Assembly: GCF_024362695.1 (NCBI RefSeq)
Contig: NC_065408.1
Span: 7,254,001 to 7,318,000, forward strand
Direction: 5' to 3'
Length of the DNA: 64,000 bases
DNA from: Pectinophora gossypiella
Taxonomy: Eukaryota > Arthropoda > Insecta > Lepidoptera > Gelechiidae
Under the pieces are notes generated by a model. The model was not told the DNA's origin and searched no databases. It saw nothing but the letters and a program-made list of their open reading frames with translations. Of this stretch, positions 43,201-55,200 are shown piece after piece. Each line of letters opens with the position of its first letter. Positions within the stretch are counted from its first letter, which is position 1. Made by a program: the position numbers and the translations under genes.

Positions 43201-46200
43201 AATTCGCCCGGGTTATTCATTTATTTACTCATTCTTCCTAAAATTAAGAGCTGTCAATCATCCGTCCCTTTCCTTTTCGGCGGATAAGAAAATGACAGGT
43301 ATAACTTAAAGTAAAATTAAGAGATGTCTGCAGGAATCGGGGCCATTGTTTATTGAATATTCCGATTTAATAATACTATCGGGAATGTTTTCCGACTAAT
43401 GTGATCATTAACCACAAAACACCACTTCGTATTGATTATTTAGATTATTCAATGAAGAAAGCAACCTTCCCGTTCCCGGTCCCACCAAAAAGTCCGCGGC
43501 AAAGAGAATATAAATAAATCTGATGTTGGATGGAAAAACAATTAATTATAAATGACTACTATTTAGGCCGGCAAATGCAACAACTTCTTTTTTGATTTGG
43601 TTTTCCCCGAAGGGTAAGGCAAAGGGAACTATGCCCATACAGCCATTTCATTTTATGTATTGATTTTTTATTATAATATATGTCCTCTTTTAAAACACGG
43701 TATTTACCCATTATTTAAAAATGTTTAAATAAGATACGTTATTACAAAAATATTTTTCCAATATTCCTTTTCTCAGATTGTAGTATTTTTAGTTTTTTAT
43801 TTATATTTATTCTCTTCATACAAAATCTCTTTATAAATTGTCACTGACATTCTATTACACTTGTCAAGTAGTCAAAGCCTTTAGAAAAAATAAAAAACTA
43901 TCACGCACACAAACTAACATTGACACCTCTACACGCTCAGCAAATACACTGTAATCTGCACCACTACAAATGTAGAATTGATCAAAATTGAGGGTCAGAA
44001 ATATGGTACTTCTCGTATTCGGACCCTAAATTTTTGTTAGTTTGCGAAAATAATACACCAAAATATTACTATTTATCGGTTTTATAACAATATTCCTCTA
44101 TCCGTTTTCCTGTAGCACTGCATCAACTTTTGTATGGAAAACGAATCACCTTAAGAGAAATAAACAGCGTCTTATTATGTAGATGGTATCGAGATTATTG
44201 ACGCAACATTGTTCTTTTATATCTTAAATATTTTCAGTTTCTTTTTAATTTCCTTAGATCAAACAACCAATTAACAAAAATGTGTCATAGTGTATGTGAG
44301 TGTGTATTTAGTAGGGCTCGCATCATACGCACCGTGCAGTTGAAGCACTGACTGTGGTAGTTATTGTTGAGCGCCTCGACCCACCTGTCGCCCGCCTCCA
44401 CGGGGAACCCGCAGGCGAAACATTTTGTTGTGAATAGCTCGTTCCAGTCTGAAAATATACCATACATATGAGTTGCTCTTTCTATTCATACTTTTAAATA
44501 ATAATGTGAAAGACATGGAAAAAATAATTACCTGCTTCACAGTATGGCAGACCGTCTTCTAAGAAGAACGGATTGTTACCGAAAAGTTTTCCACAATATA
44601 CACAATTGAAGCACTCTGGGTGGAAGTGCTTGCCAATAGCGTTTAAACAATCCTGAAATACAAAATTAAATCACATTATGAAAACGTTGTTCGTTTGTTG
44701 GAAATAGCTTTAATTTTATTGTAAAAGGTACTAACGCCTTTAATCTTGGCGTGGCACTTGTCGCAAGCCGGTGCGATGTACTGCTCGAAGCAGAACTCGC
44801 AGTACAGTTGGCCATTTTCTTCGACAAAGCCGATGTCTTGCAGCGGACGCCTGCACGTCGCGTTTGTACAGATGAAGTGATCAGGACACCAGATACGACC
44901 CAATGCAGTAATGAAAGGTCCCCTGTTTGTAACGAATCTTGAGTTAATAAACCTTCATTATCATTTCAAAGATTGTTGATTTTTTTGCAATGTAATTTAC
45001 AATAAATCATACGAATACCTACTGTTAATACGTTAATTTAAACATAAAACAACACGTGCTTTACATGCTCTCGCTAGACTTACTTTGATGACTTTACTGT
45101 AGTTTATGACTTGCCTTGTAGGTTTTACATATTTCAAAATATAAAATACATTACCTGGTTATAGCTTTATCACACTTGTGACATACAGGGTAATGACCGT
45201 CAGCTACATCAGCGGCTGTCATTGTGCTCAGAGGGCGTGCTATAATGTGCGAATCTCGGCGCCCATCATCATTTCGATCAGTTTTCTTTTGTCTTCGTTT
45301 CACAACTGTTTCTGTTTCAGTATCATCGTTAGCGCCTTTATCGTTGCAATAATGTTTAATGTCATTCATTTCTTTATTTGTGGCATTTTCTATTTCCGTA
45401 CTTATTTTAGTCCCGTTCGTTTTCAATGTATATAACGTGTTGTCGTATAAGTTACTTGGTAAGTTTTGTTTTTTAGCTGTTTCATAATTTTTTCCCGTGT
45501 TGCTAATCCCGTTGTCAGCGGCAATTAATTTCTCAAACATACTAGGTTTTTTTAGATTATTAGAATCAATAGTGTCATTGCTACGTTTCTCGTTATTCCT
45601 ACCGATTCTTTCATCAAAATTGTTGGAACCATTTATACCATTATTTTTTTCGAAAATACTTCTCTTGCTCATGGTGTTTGAAGACCCGTTATCATATTTG
45701 TAGTCAGGTTTATCTTGAGACGCCGTATTTATGCCGTTTAAGAAATTCTTCTCCAATTCGTTTCTTTTTCGTAAAGTATTATTGTAATTATTTTCATTCT
45801 TGTCTTTATGAGAGTCCTCGCTGCTTGAATATCCATTACCATTGATACCCCTTTCGAAATTTTTTGTCGGCGTATCGGTTGCATTGTTGCTGAATAAGTT
45901 TTTAGTGATGAATTCAGTTTGTTTTTTTGTATTGTTTACGTTCAGCGAGGACGGAACAATTGGTGTGCTGTGAACGTTAAACGTAGGTATCGGAGAAGTC
46001 GGCAACGGCGGTGGAGGAGGCATGCTATTGTTACTAGTATTTAAATTGTTGACAGTCGCAGGATGATTGCTAATTATGGTATCTTTAATTTTATCGCCAA
46101 TGCTCTGTATACTGTCCAATGTGTTGTATCCTCTGTCAAAGTTTTTGTGCAATGGACGTTTCAAAGTGTTTTCATGGCTGCTTTCACCGGAAGATATATT

Positions 46201-49200
46201 GTCAGTATTCAAAGGATGTTTGGTAACAACAGTATCTTGTATTTTGTCTGCCATTGATTGAATGTGATCAGCTGGCTTAATTTTACGCTGTATTCCAATT
46301 TCGTATCCATTTAAAGCCATTTTAGCCATTTTTCTGATAAGTCTTTCTTCAGCTGGACTTTTGAACTCCGTCTTAAGAAAGCTGCTGTGAGTCTGCGATT
46401 CATTAACTGTTAGAAAATCAAAAAATCAAATGAACACACATTGAAAGCAAATATTATTATTGTTATTGTTTAGAAAACAGTAAACAGGCCCACAAATATC
46501 CCTACTAAGTAATCGATATCATGACATTAATCTAATTTGCAATTGCAACTAACTCATCATTCAAATAACATGCGACACACACACACACATTTTCTTTACT
46601 GAATCACCTAATGTTTCCATTGCAGGAAGCACAAAGAGGGACTCGAGAGCCGGGCAGTGCAGCCTTGTTCAAGACACCTCTGCCACGTTTCGGGGCCGAT
46701 GAGACCCCAAAAGTTTTGCCACGACCGGCAGCGCCTACACCAGAACCTGTTGATGGGGTAGGATCACACACTGGGCCTTGGTTAGCACCAGACGTCGAAG
46801 GGCTTACTATTGTTTTACTAGCGGAGGCAACGTTTTCATTAGCAAAGTTAAATGATGAACTCTGGGGAGTTGGCATACTCATAACGGGAGGTGGGAACAC
46901 TTGCTTAGAACTGACTTGGGAAGGTCGAACGTTAGATTCAATTTGTTGATATGAACCAGAAGAAGACGAACCCCCTGTTCGGATTTCTATAACTTTCGCT
47001 GATTGCGTTCTTTCAAATTCTTCAAAAGATTTTTTAGTTGTTTGTACCGTAGTGCTTCCGTATTCAGTAACGTTTTGACATTGCATTTGCCTTTGTCCAT
47101 AATTCTGATTGAATGCTGAGTCTTCCTTTATTTTCATGTCACCTTTGTTATAACTTTCACTCTGAAATCCAACATTCGATTGTCTTTGTTCTTTTATAAC
47201 TGATGGTTGATCTAGAGCCCAATTTTTAGCGCCTGATGCGTTGAAGACTTCGACGGAGCTTTGGAATCCTTTGTTTGCTATTTCATGTTCTTTTCTAAGA
47301 TTTAAAGTAGCTTGTGATAAAAGTGAATGAGCAGCTTGTCGTTGGGGGGTACTTTCTTTGATTCGCGGAGCTTGAGCTTTCAAAGGATTTGGTGGGGGGC
47401 CTTGAGCTGGGGAACGTGATCTTGGTTTCGGTGTAGGAGATCGACTAGCTTCTGGACTTGAAGGTTGATACAAATTAGTATCTGGTGCCAAATGTTCAAC
47501 AGTCACTAAGTTCATTTGATAATATGGAATTATGGGCGCAGGTTTATTAATTAAACTGGGCGTAGTAGGCCGGCTTCGAGCAGGAGAAGCTCTCATAATA
47601 TTTTCATCTGTCACGGGTTGGAAAGTCATTGATATGGGTGTGTCTTTACGGAATTGTGAAGGTATTTGCGGAACAGGAGTTTTAATTTGAGGCATTTTAG
47701 ACGTAGATACGTCTTGTGCCTTAGTATAACTTGGCACTGACTTTGGTTCTTGGGATTTGTCACGAGGTTTTATTGGAGGATCTGTAGTTGGAGTAACGGG
47801 TCTTTGAAGTACAGCAGGTGCATTACAAACTTCTGGAGTTATGCCCCTTTGTGAGGGCAGTTGGTCGAAATGCTTCTGGTATGAAGGAATTTTGTCAGGT
47901 TTCTGTAATCCAGATTTAGATCTTACAGAAGTTGACGATAAAGCTTCCTTTTGATCTAATTGTTCAAAAAAGCTTTGAGCTGTTTTAACAGATGAGAAAC
48001 CCTGCGTACTCATGCTGCTAGTTGTAATAGTCGATTGCTGCATACTTTTTGATTCCGCAACCATTGTTTGATGCTCGGAACGGGATTTTTCAAAACTGGT
48101 CTTTAATTCCGTACTTATAGGAGGGAAACTAGCTAGCATACAAAATTCTTCCGGCTGTGGTGGTGGAAACACTTGTTTTGCTACGGGTCTAAATGCTGAA
48201 ATATCTGAGGAAGACTGTAATTTACAAGTATTTTGCATAGACGAAAACTCAGATTGCATATGATCAGTCACTTGTGTTAATGTCTGAGTTGCTATTGGAC
48301 GTACGATGTCTGAAGTAGTAGACTGCATCTTCACGGTTGAGGTCGAAGTATAATGACTCGATTGATTAGTTATATTTAGAGGAAGTGGACTGTAAGACCG
48401 GTCTGGGGCAATAGTAAGGGCATCTCTTAGAGATCCTCTTTCTATAGGTTGAGCCCTAACTGGCGTAAACGGTCGTTCGGGTGCAGTTGTGAGTGCATCC
48501 ACCATAGGTGAAGAAGTTTTATCTCGTGATATTTTAGGTTCTATATTTATTTTAAAATCAGGTGGAATATATGGCTTTGTTTCTTGGGGCATTGGTATTG
48601 TGGGTTCCATTTTTTCTGGTGGATTATATGTCTTAAGAGCCGGTATAGGAGTTATTCCACGTTTAGGTTGTTGTGCAAACATTGGAGATGGTTGTTCAGG
48701 CATTTTTTCTTGTGGAGGCAGTTCTTTTTGTATTTCTGCAGGTGCAGGTATTTGGTTTTCCTCCGTTATATTCGTTTGAGTAAAGGGAATTATTGGTTGA
48801 GTTGGAGCTGGTAAAGGAGAATAGGGTCTGTCAGGCGCAGTTGTTAATGCGTCAACCATAGATCTAACAAAACCACGAGGTACAGTATTTGGAATAGAAG
48901 TAGGAGGTAATGGTTTAATTGGAGGGATTTCAACGTTTATGGTGCTGATTTCAGATGTTTTAGATGACTCCGTAAATTGTTTTGAAGTGGAAATATTCTC
49001 TGTAACCATTCTTTGCTGATCTGATGAAGTATCACTTTTTGCAGCGTTTATATTTTCTGGACTTTGAATAGGTTTAGTTTCTGTATTAGTCACTTTTGTT
49101 TGCTCAGATATTGTTTGTACACTTTCAGCTTGTTTTGCAACGATCGTTTGTTGAATGGTTTCAGAGCCTCTTGTCTCAGATTGCGAGGTCAATTTAGCTT

Positions 49201-52200
49201 GTTTGATCTCGCTATCGTGTTTGCTTGTTGTTATTGTGTCTGTTTTCGTCACTGGTTCTTCTTCCTTTTTATCCTCAAGTTTATTTATATTGGGATTTTC
49301 TTCTATTTGGGTTTCCTCGACCACACTTTGTTCCATTTGTATTTGTTCTTTTGATTTTAATTCTATTACTTCCTGTACTTTGATATTTTCTATCTTTTGA
49401 ATAGATTCTGTCGTTTTCTCCGCCGCGTTCGCGTTTGACTTTTCTTCTAATGGGACTGATTGGGTTTCATAAACTGCCATACTCTGACTTTGAGAAGAAG
49501 ACTGTTGAGAAACAGACTGTACAGTACAACTACTAGTTTCTTGCTTTAGTTGTTCCGACGTTGACTGTTCACTACGCACTATCGATTCAGATTTGGAGGA
49601 AGTAGCCGTAGAAGTTGCCATTGTAGCAGATGTATAAGAAACGTTTGAACTGAATTCTGCCATTTGTTGTGACGTGGAGAATGTTTGTTGTACAGATTGC
49701 TGTTGTATATTCGCCACTTTCATTGTATTGTTATCGACAGTTGCTGTCGGGGCGACGATTGCTGGCGCCACATTTACTTTAGTGTCTATTATTTTTGTAT
49801 TAAAGTTTGTTTTTGGGAGTTCGTCTTCTGGTGGATTTGGCGGAGGCCAAACTACGCTTTTCACATTTTTAGCTATTAGTTCATTAATTTTAGGTAATGA
49901 GTGGTTGGGGAGGAAGAAATAAATGAAAGAAAGTATTAGTTATTTTGTAAAAAAAGCCTATAGATAAAGCAAATGTTGCAGAACATTTAAAATAAGCTGT
50001 GTTAAATGTATGAAGTTGTAGTCGCAGATACTACGTAGTAGGTGTCGTATGAGTCGGTTGGTGTCAGTGCCAGGAAAGTAGTTATTTTAATGCTGCGACT
50101 GACATTGGCTGCCCGCGTAGCGCATACTCGTTATGTTGATGTTCACACATATACAGTAGCTAAAAGCTCAGCAGCTCTATTTATAAATCCTGTTTACTTT
50201 TTACCTTTAAAAATGGAACCTGGGGCCTCTGTCGAAAATAAATAATTTTAATTTCCATAATACGAGCCAATTCGTTAATTTATAAATTATGTTCTTTGCT
50301 TGACTAGAATAATTTCATGTTTAGTACCTAACTACTTATGTTATTAAAATACATTTTAGCTAAAACATTAATACACCTATGTTTAAACAATTGCTTAACA
50401 AAGTACAAGTTGGAAAATGCATTTTACTTATGTTAATGTGTCTATATACTTATACGTGTGTATCTTAGGTCCCATTGTCTTAAATCAAAATACATTATAC
50501 TTATTGAAATTATCTGTTTGGCATTCTTCTTTTGTACATGATGTATAGGGATGACACGTTACGACTTTCCTAAAAGCTTTTAATACTAAGACTATTCTAA
50601 TGTATAGGTATTATTTTGTGTCCACATATTCTAAAAAAGTGCTAAATTGCGAATTGACTAGACAAAGTATCACTTTCATACAACACCACTCATAAATATG
50701 ATTTATTGAAAATTGTCACTCTATAAAAATGCAAAAAAATGTTCTAAAAGCAATTATTAAAATGTTTTTCTTAAAAACTTACTTTACAATTGAACAGCGG
50801 TGTAATTAAATTACTGACCGAAGAGGATATAGTGTGACAGTTTTAACAAGGTGGGGCTGATTAGACAGCAAAAGTGACTCGCTTACTGGGCGCGAAGGGT
50901 GCGGCGGGCGTGGTGGAAGGGACGAAGGGCGGCTGCGGTGCGGGCGCGTACTGCGGGGCGGGCGCGGGACTGTACTGCGGGGCGGGCGCGGGCGCGTACT
51001 GCGGCGCCGCGGGGGCCGCCACGGGCCGCGCCGGCGACAGCGGCGCCGAACGCGGCGACAGCGACGGGGAGTACGCTGAGCCCAAAGATGAACCGAACGG
51101 CTTCGGCCCGGACAGGTTGCTCGATGGCTGTGTTATATACAAGGTATGATATTGATTGAAGTTAATAGCTACCAAACAGGTAAATCTATTACATGTTAAC
51201 ATTTAGCTGAACGTGTGATAGTGAAACCTGAATCTGGAGTATGACATTAGGTCTGTTATGATAGGTTTGAAGTCCGGCACGGGCTCTAAACCGTTGAATT
51301 CGACTTTGAGTTCGAATTCATGTTTGGACCATAGATAATTGATATCACGTGGTTTCCAGGGCTTGTGCCCGGTAAATGACAATAGACTTGTTCTAACTTA
51401 TTTTATTTGATTTAAAATAGTTGGTGAGGGGTGGGTGACTAAAAACCTCTGCATGGGTATATGTATATATATGGGTATATAATATCTTAGGGGATACAAG
51501 CGATATGCTATGTTTATACTCACGCTAAACATGGATGATGATCCATTCGTATAATTGTTCGTAGCAAGCGGCGGCAATGGCGTCGTGAACGCGTTAGTCG
51601 GCACTCGTCCACCACTGGAATAAATTCATACAAACTGTTTTTAAACAATATTATTAAATAAATATAGAAAAAATATATAAATAAATAAATACTTTATAGA
51701 AAGGAAAGTATAGTCACTGTGGTTCTGTGGTTCACTGCTGCTTCTAAAACGGTGAGTGCCGGTACGATCCCCGGTACCGGAGATGTAATTTTCACCAACC
51801 CAATTGACTATCGATCTATAGACGGCGATACGGCTTGCCACTTATCGCACGTTGGTCTAACAGAAAGCTTGGTAAGGTGTGGGAACTTAGTTCATCTTGA
51901 CTATGCCAATCGGGAATAATCGGGATATAGTCGTGAGCTTATGTTACGTAGAGTTGTTGTTTTACCCGTACCCGTTTATTGAGAACGTACTAATGAGCTC
52001 ATGTGTATGTAAAACAAAGTTAATGTAAGAATGTAACTTACGGCGGGACGGTGACAGGCTCAAGGTTGGGCGCAGGTGGGTTCTGGCGGGCCACGAGCTT
52101 GGCGTGGATGTCGCAGTACAACTTGCCGTTAATGTTGTAATAGCCCTGGTTCTTGAGCGACGAGCCGCACGTCGAGCACTTGAAGCACTCCACGTGCAAG

Positions 52201-55200
52201 TTCTTGTCCTTGATGCGCACGAACACGCCGCTACGCATAAAACATATTTTTATTGCACGCCTAAATGTGAGCCAAAACGATGCTATGATAGACTCAAGAA
52301 AAATAGCACGAAACAAATAATAGATTGGTGATTCAACTGGAACCATCATCGTAGTACTACGAGCACATGCTCACCAAATAACTCGTGCTACACAAGTGCA
52401 CGACTACGCTGTGCAGCAGAGTGAAGGCATGCGGAGTGCTGGCTTACAAAATAATCCAGTATATACGGACAGATAGAGTTCATTCCGCCTAACTACTAGA
52501 AGAAATATGACAAGAATGAAGATTATTAATACATGATAATGATGAGCAGAACGCTCGTCTAGTACACATATAGTACTTAGGTCGTATTGCAATAATTGTG
52601 ATTTATCTCCGGAATTTTCGGTCTTGCATCCACGTAAGTATATGTGTACTAAATCGAATATATATACGGCCCCTTCTGCATTTCAATTACGGTATTTACA
52701 GAAACTAACGAAAAGGAGCCGCATCATGAAAACATCGAACAACATGTAAATCTACTACACAATAGAACTAGAGCACAAGTCGACACGGTCGCAAATACGT
52801 CTAGGCATTCCGGGGCGCCTTACATAATGTATCGGTTACACTCGGAGCAGTAGGGGGTGTCGTTGACGACGGGCAGAGTGCCCTGGGGCGGCGGCTGCAC
52901 GGGCGCGCCCAACGCCAGGCGGCCGTCGGGCAGCACTTGGTGGCAGCCCACCGGGATGCCGGGCCGTGGCGGCGCCGCCGGCTGCTCGGGCTCCGGCGCC
53001 GGCGTCTGCGTGCCGGCCGAGGCCCGCGCCGCGGGCGGCGGCGGCGGCGGGCCCGGCTGCGGCGTGCCGGGCGCCACGCGCGGCGTGCGCGAGCGCGAGC
53101 GGTGCGTGCGGTGCAGGCTGCACGGCGTGCCCGCGCGCGCCACGCTCGCCCGCGAGTAAAAGTGAGACGGCTCTGCCGGCCCGCAACATATCGTTATTTC
53201 GCATCACAAACCATGATCCGAAATCATTCAGACAGATTATCAACACGTACCTATTTATAAAGGACATAAACTGTCGCGGAAGATGATGGGGAAGGTTTCT
53301 AGGGAAATCGACGAGAGGGTCAAACACGACTCATGCCGATACTATCCGGAACGCGAACGTAAATTTTGGTGAGTCCGAACTTTACATTCGAATGGACCAG
53401 CGACGACGTTTGCTACCGTGCCGGCTCGCGCGTGTCGTCCGACTTACGTGATGAGTCGTTCGCACTCCTCGCAAATGTTCTGTCCGGGGGGTAGGCCGCC
53501 CGTATTGTTGATGGGCGCGTCGGGCCGCGTTATGGGCGCCTGCACGTGGCGGAGCCCGCTCACCGGCGGCACGCCGCCACCCGGGGCTCCCACTTCTACT
53601 ATCAGCCAATTTTGATAATACTCATCATCGCAACTTTAAACAAGTGGTAAGTATTTGAAAATATAATGTATCGAGAATGGTTATAAGTGATGTTCTCTTC
53701 TTTCTTATTTTTTCAGTACCTATGTAGGTACCTAAGCAATTCGGTAAACAATTTTGAAACATTTTGAAAACTAGCCGGAATATGAAATATTTACACAATG
53801 ATTGTTGAATGAAAGGAGAAAGTTGTACCAAATTAGATGAAGACATGGTATATGCAGATGGAAAACATATCGTTTTATTTAGGTAATCGTCATGATGTGT
53901 GGTACCTGGCTCGGGATCGTTCTCCGCCTCCTGCAGCACCTTGAACACGGCGCTCTTCTCCGCATCGTAAGTCTTCTCATTCTTCTTGAAGTTAACCCTG
54001 TCAAACAAACACACTTATTCACATCGTCGTTGTCTAATCCAAACTAACTAAAACTTAGGCTTTATAAGTCAATCAACATGTAACTATGACCGAAACATTT
54101 ATAAATAAAACAGAGCAGAAATCCAGTGCAGTGCATTCTATTGTTGTAACTAACGACGAACACAGTACACGAACAGTTTGTAAGTATTGTTAATAAAACG
54201 TGAATGTTTTCCGCGTAGGAATTGGGGTCGGGATTGTTCGGGTGACATTCTTAGATATTCTAAGGAGGAAATAAGGAGACAGACTCAGACTCACCCGAGG
54301 ACTCCTCCAGCGAGCACCTCTGTCTGAGCAGACAGGGTCTCAGCAATGGTTTGGTCGCTGTACATCTTCACAGGCGTGTTGTACTGCTTGTTTACTATGC
54401 TTTTGACGTTGTCGCTGCCATTCATCTGGAAACATCCCATATTCCTCGTTACACAATACTAAGCGCTTGATTATTATTTAGGATCGCAGGTGAAGTGACA
54501 ATGCGGCCTATGGGCGACACGCTTACCTAGCATATGCTTATATTTTTCACTCTTAATGTTTTGGTAACAAATTGCTGCAAGGTGTTCCAGACTTTCGTTA
54601 TTCGCAATACCTAAAAGAGAAGATGCGGTTCGTGCATCAAAACAGATCTTACCTACGTCAATAGAGAGATCGACTTTTGTTATGTAGTTCTTACATAAAT
54701 TGTAGAGAATTCAAAAATAATTTCTTTTGGCACAAGCAGTCGGTATTTCAGCGAGGTTAAAACCGGCCAAGGGCGGGGTTGGCTTGACCGTCAACCTGCC
54801 AATTTGGTGAGCTTCCGGTTTCCCGACGCGCAGCTGTCCTCGTTTTTACCTTCGTAGTATCTTGATGTATTACGGTTTCTATTTTACGTTTCACAATGGT
54901 AGGTTATAAATAATTCACTAGGCCCGGTTTATATTCAACAAGTCGATCCATCTTATTAGTTCTTCGGAAGTAAATTATGGGCTTTAAATTATTGATGCTT
55001 CTTGTTAAGTAGGTAAATACGTACCTACATTAAGTTTACAACTATGTCTTCGAACTATATTTCAAGTCAAAGCTCTGCGCTAGCTTTCCGGGTACAAAAA
55101 TAGACCTTTTTACAATTTTCACTCGAAGTGAAACTAACAAATGTATGACAAGGTTTTGTTCATAAAAATCACATAATTTGTTTAGATATTTTAAATATAG

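Larger units (their letters stand above)
40362..44332. other. Zasp52 intron 13 (repeat-rich)
   Basis: 4 kb between the last two Zasp52 coding exons. It contains a tRNA-like sequence (41652-41716), dispersed repeat C with a nested MITE A (42863-43480) and copies of other small repeats. I looked for a LIM-like or N-terminal exon that could feed the second frame of the last exon and saw none I could support. Confidence 0.5.

Noticed and set aside
46611..46949. 112-codon plus-strand ORF
   Set aside because: Antisense shadow of Zasp52 exon 10, whose minus-strand frame runs 1088 codons and ends in a LIM finger.
52836..53327. Long GC-rich ORFs on both strands around 53000
   Set aside because: Shadows created by GC-rich composition over Zasp52 exon 6b; only the frame ending YCSECNRYI joins correctly to LIM1.
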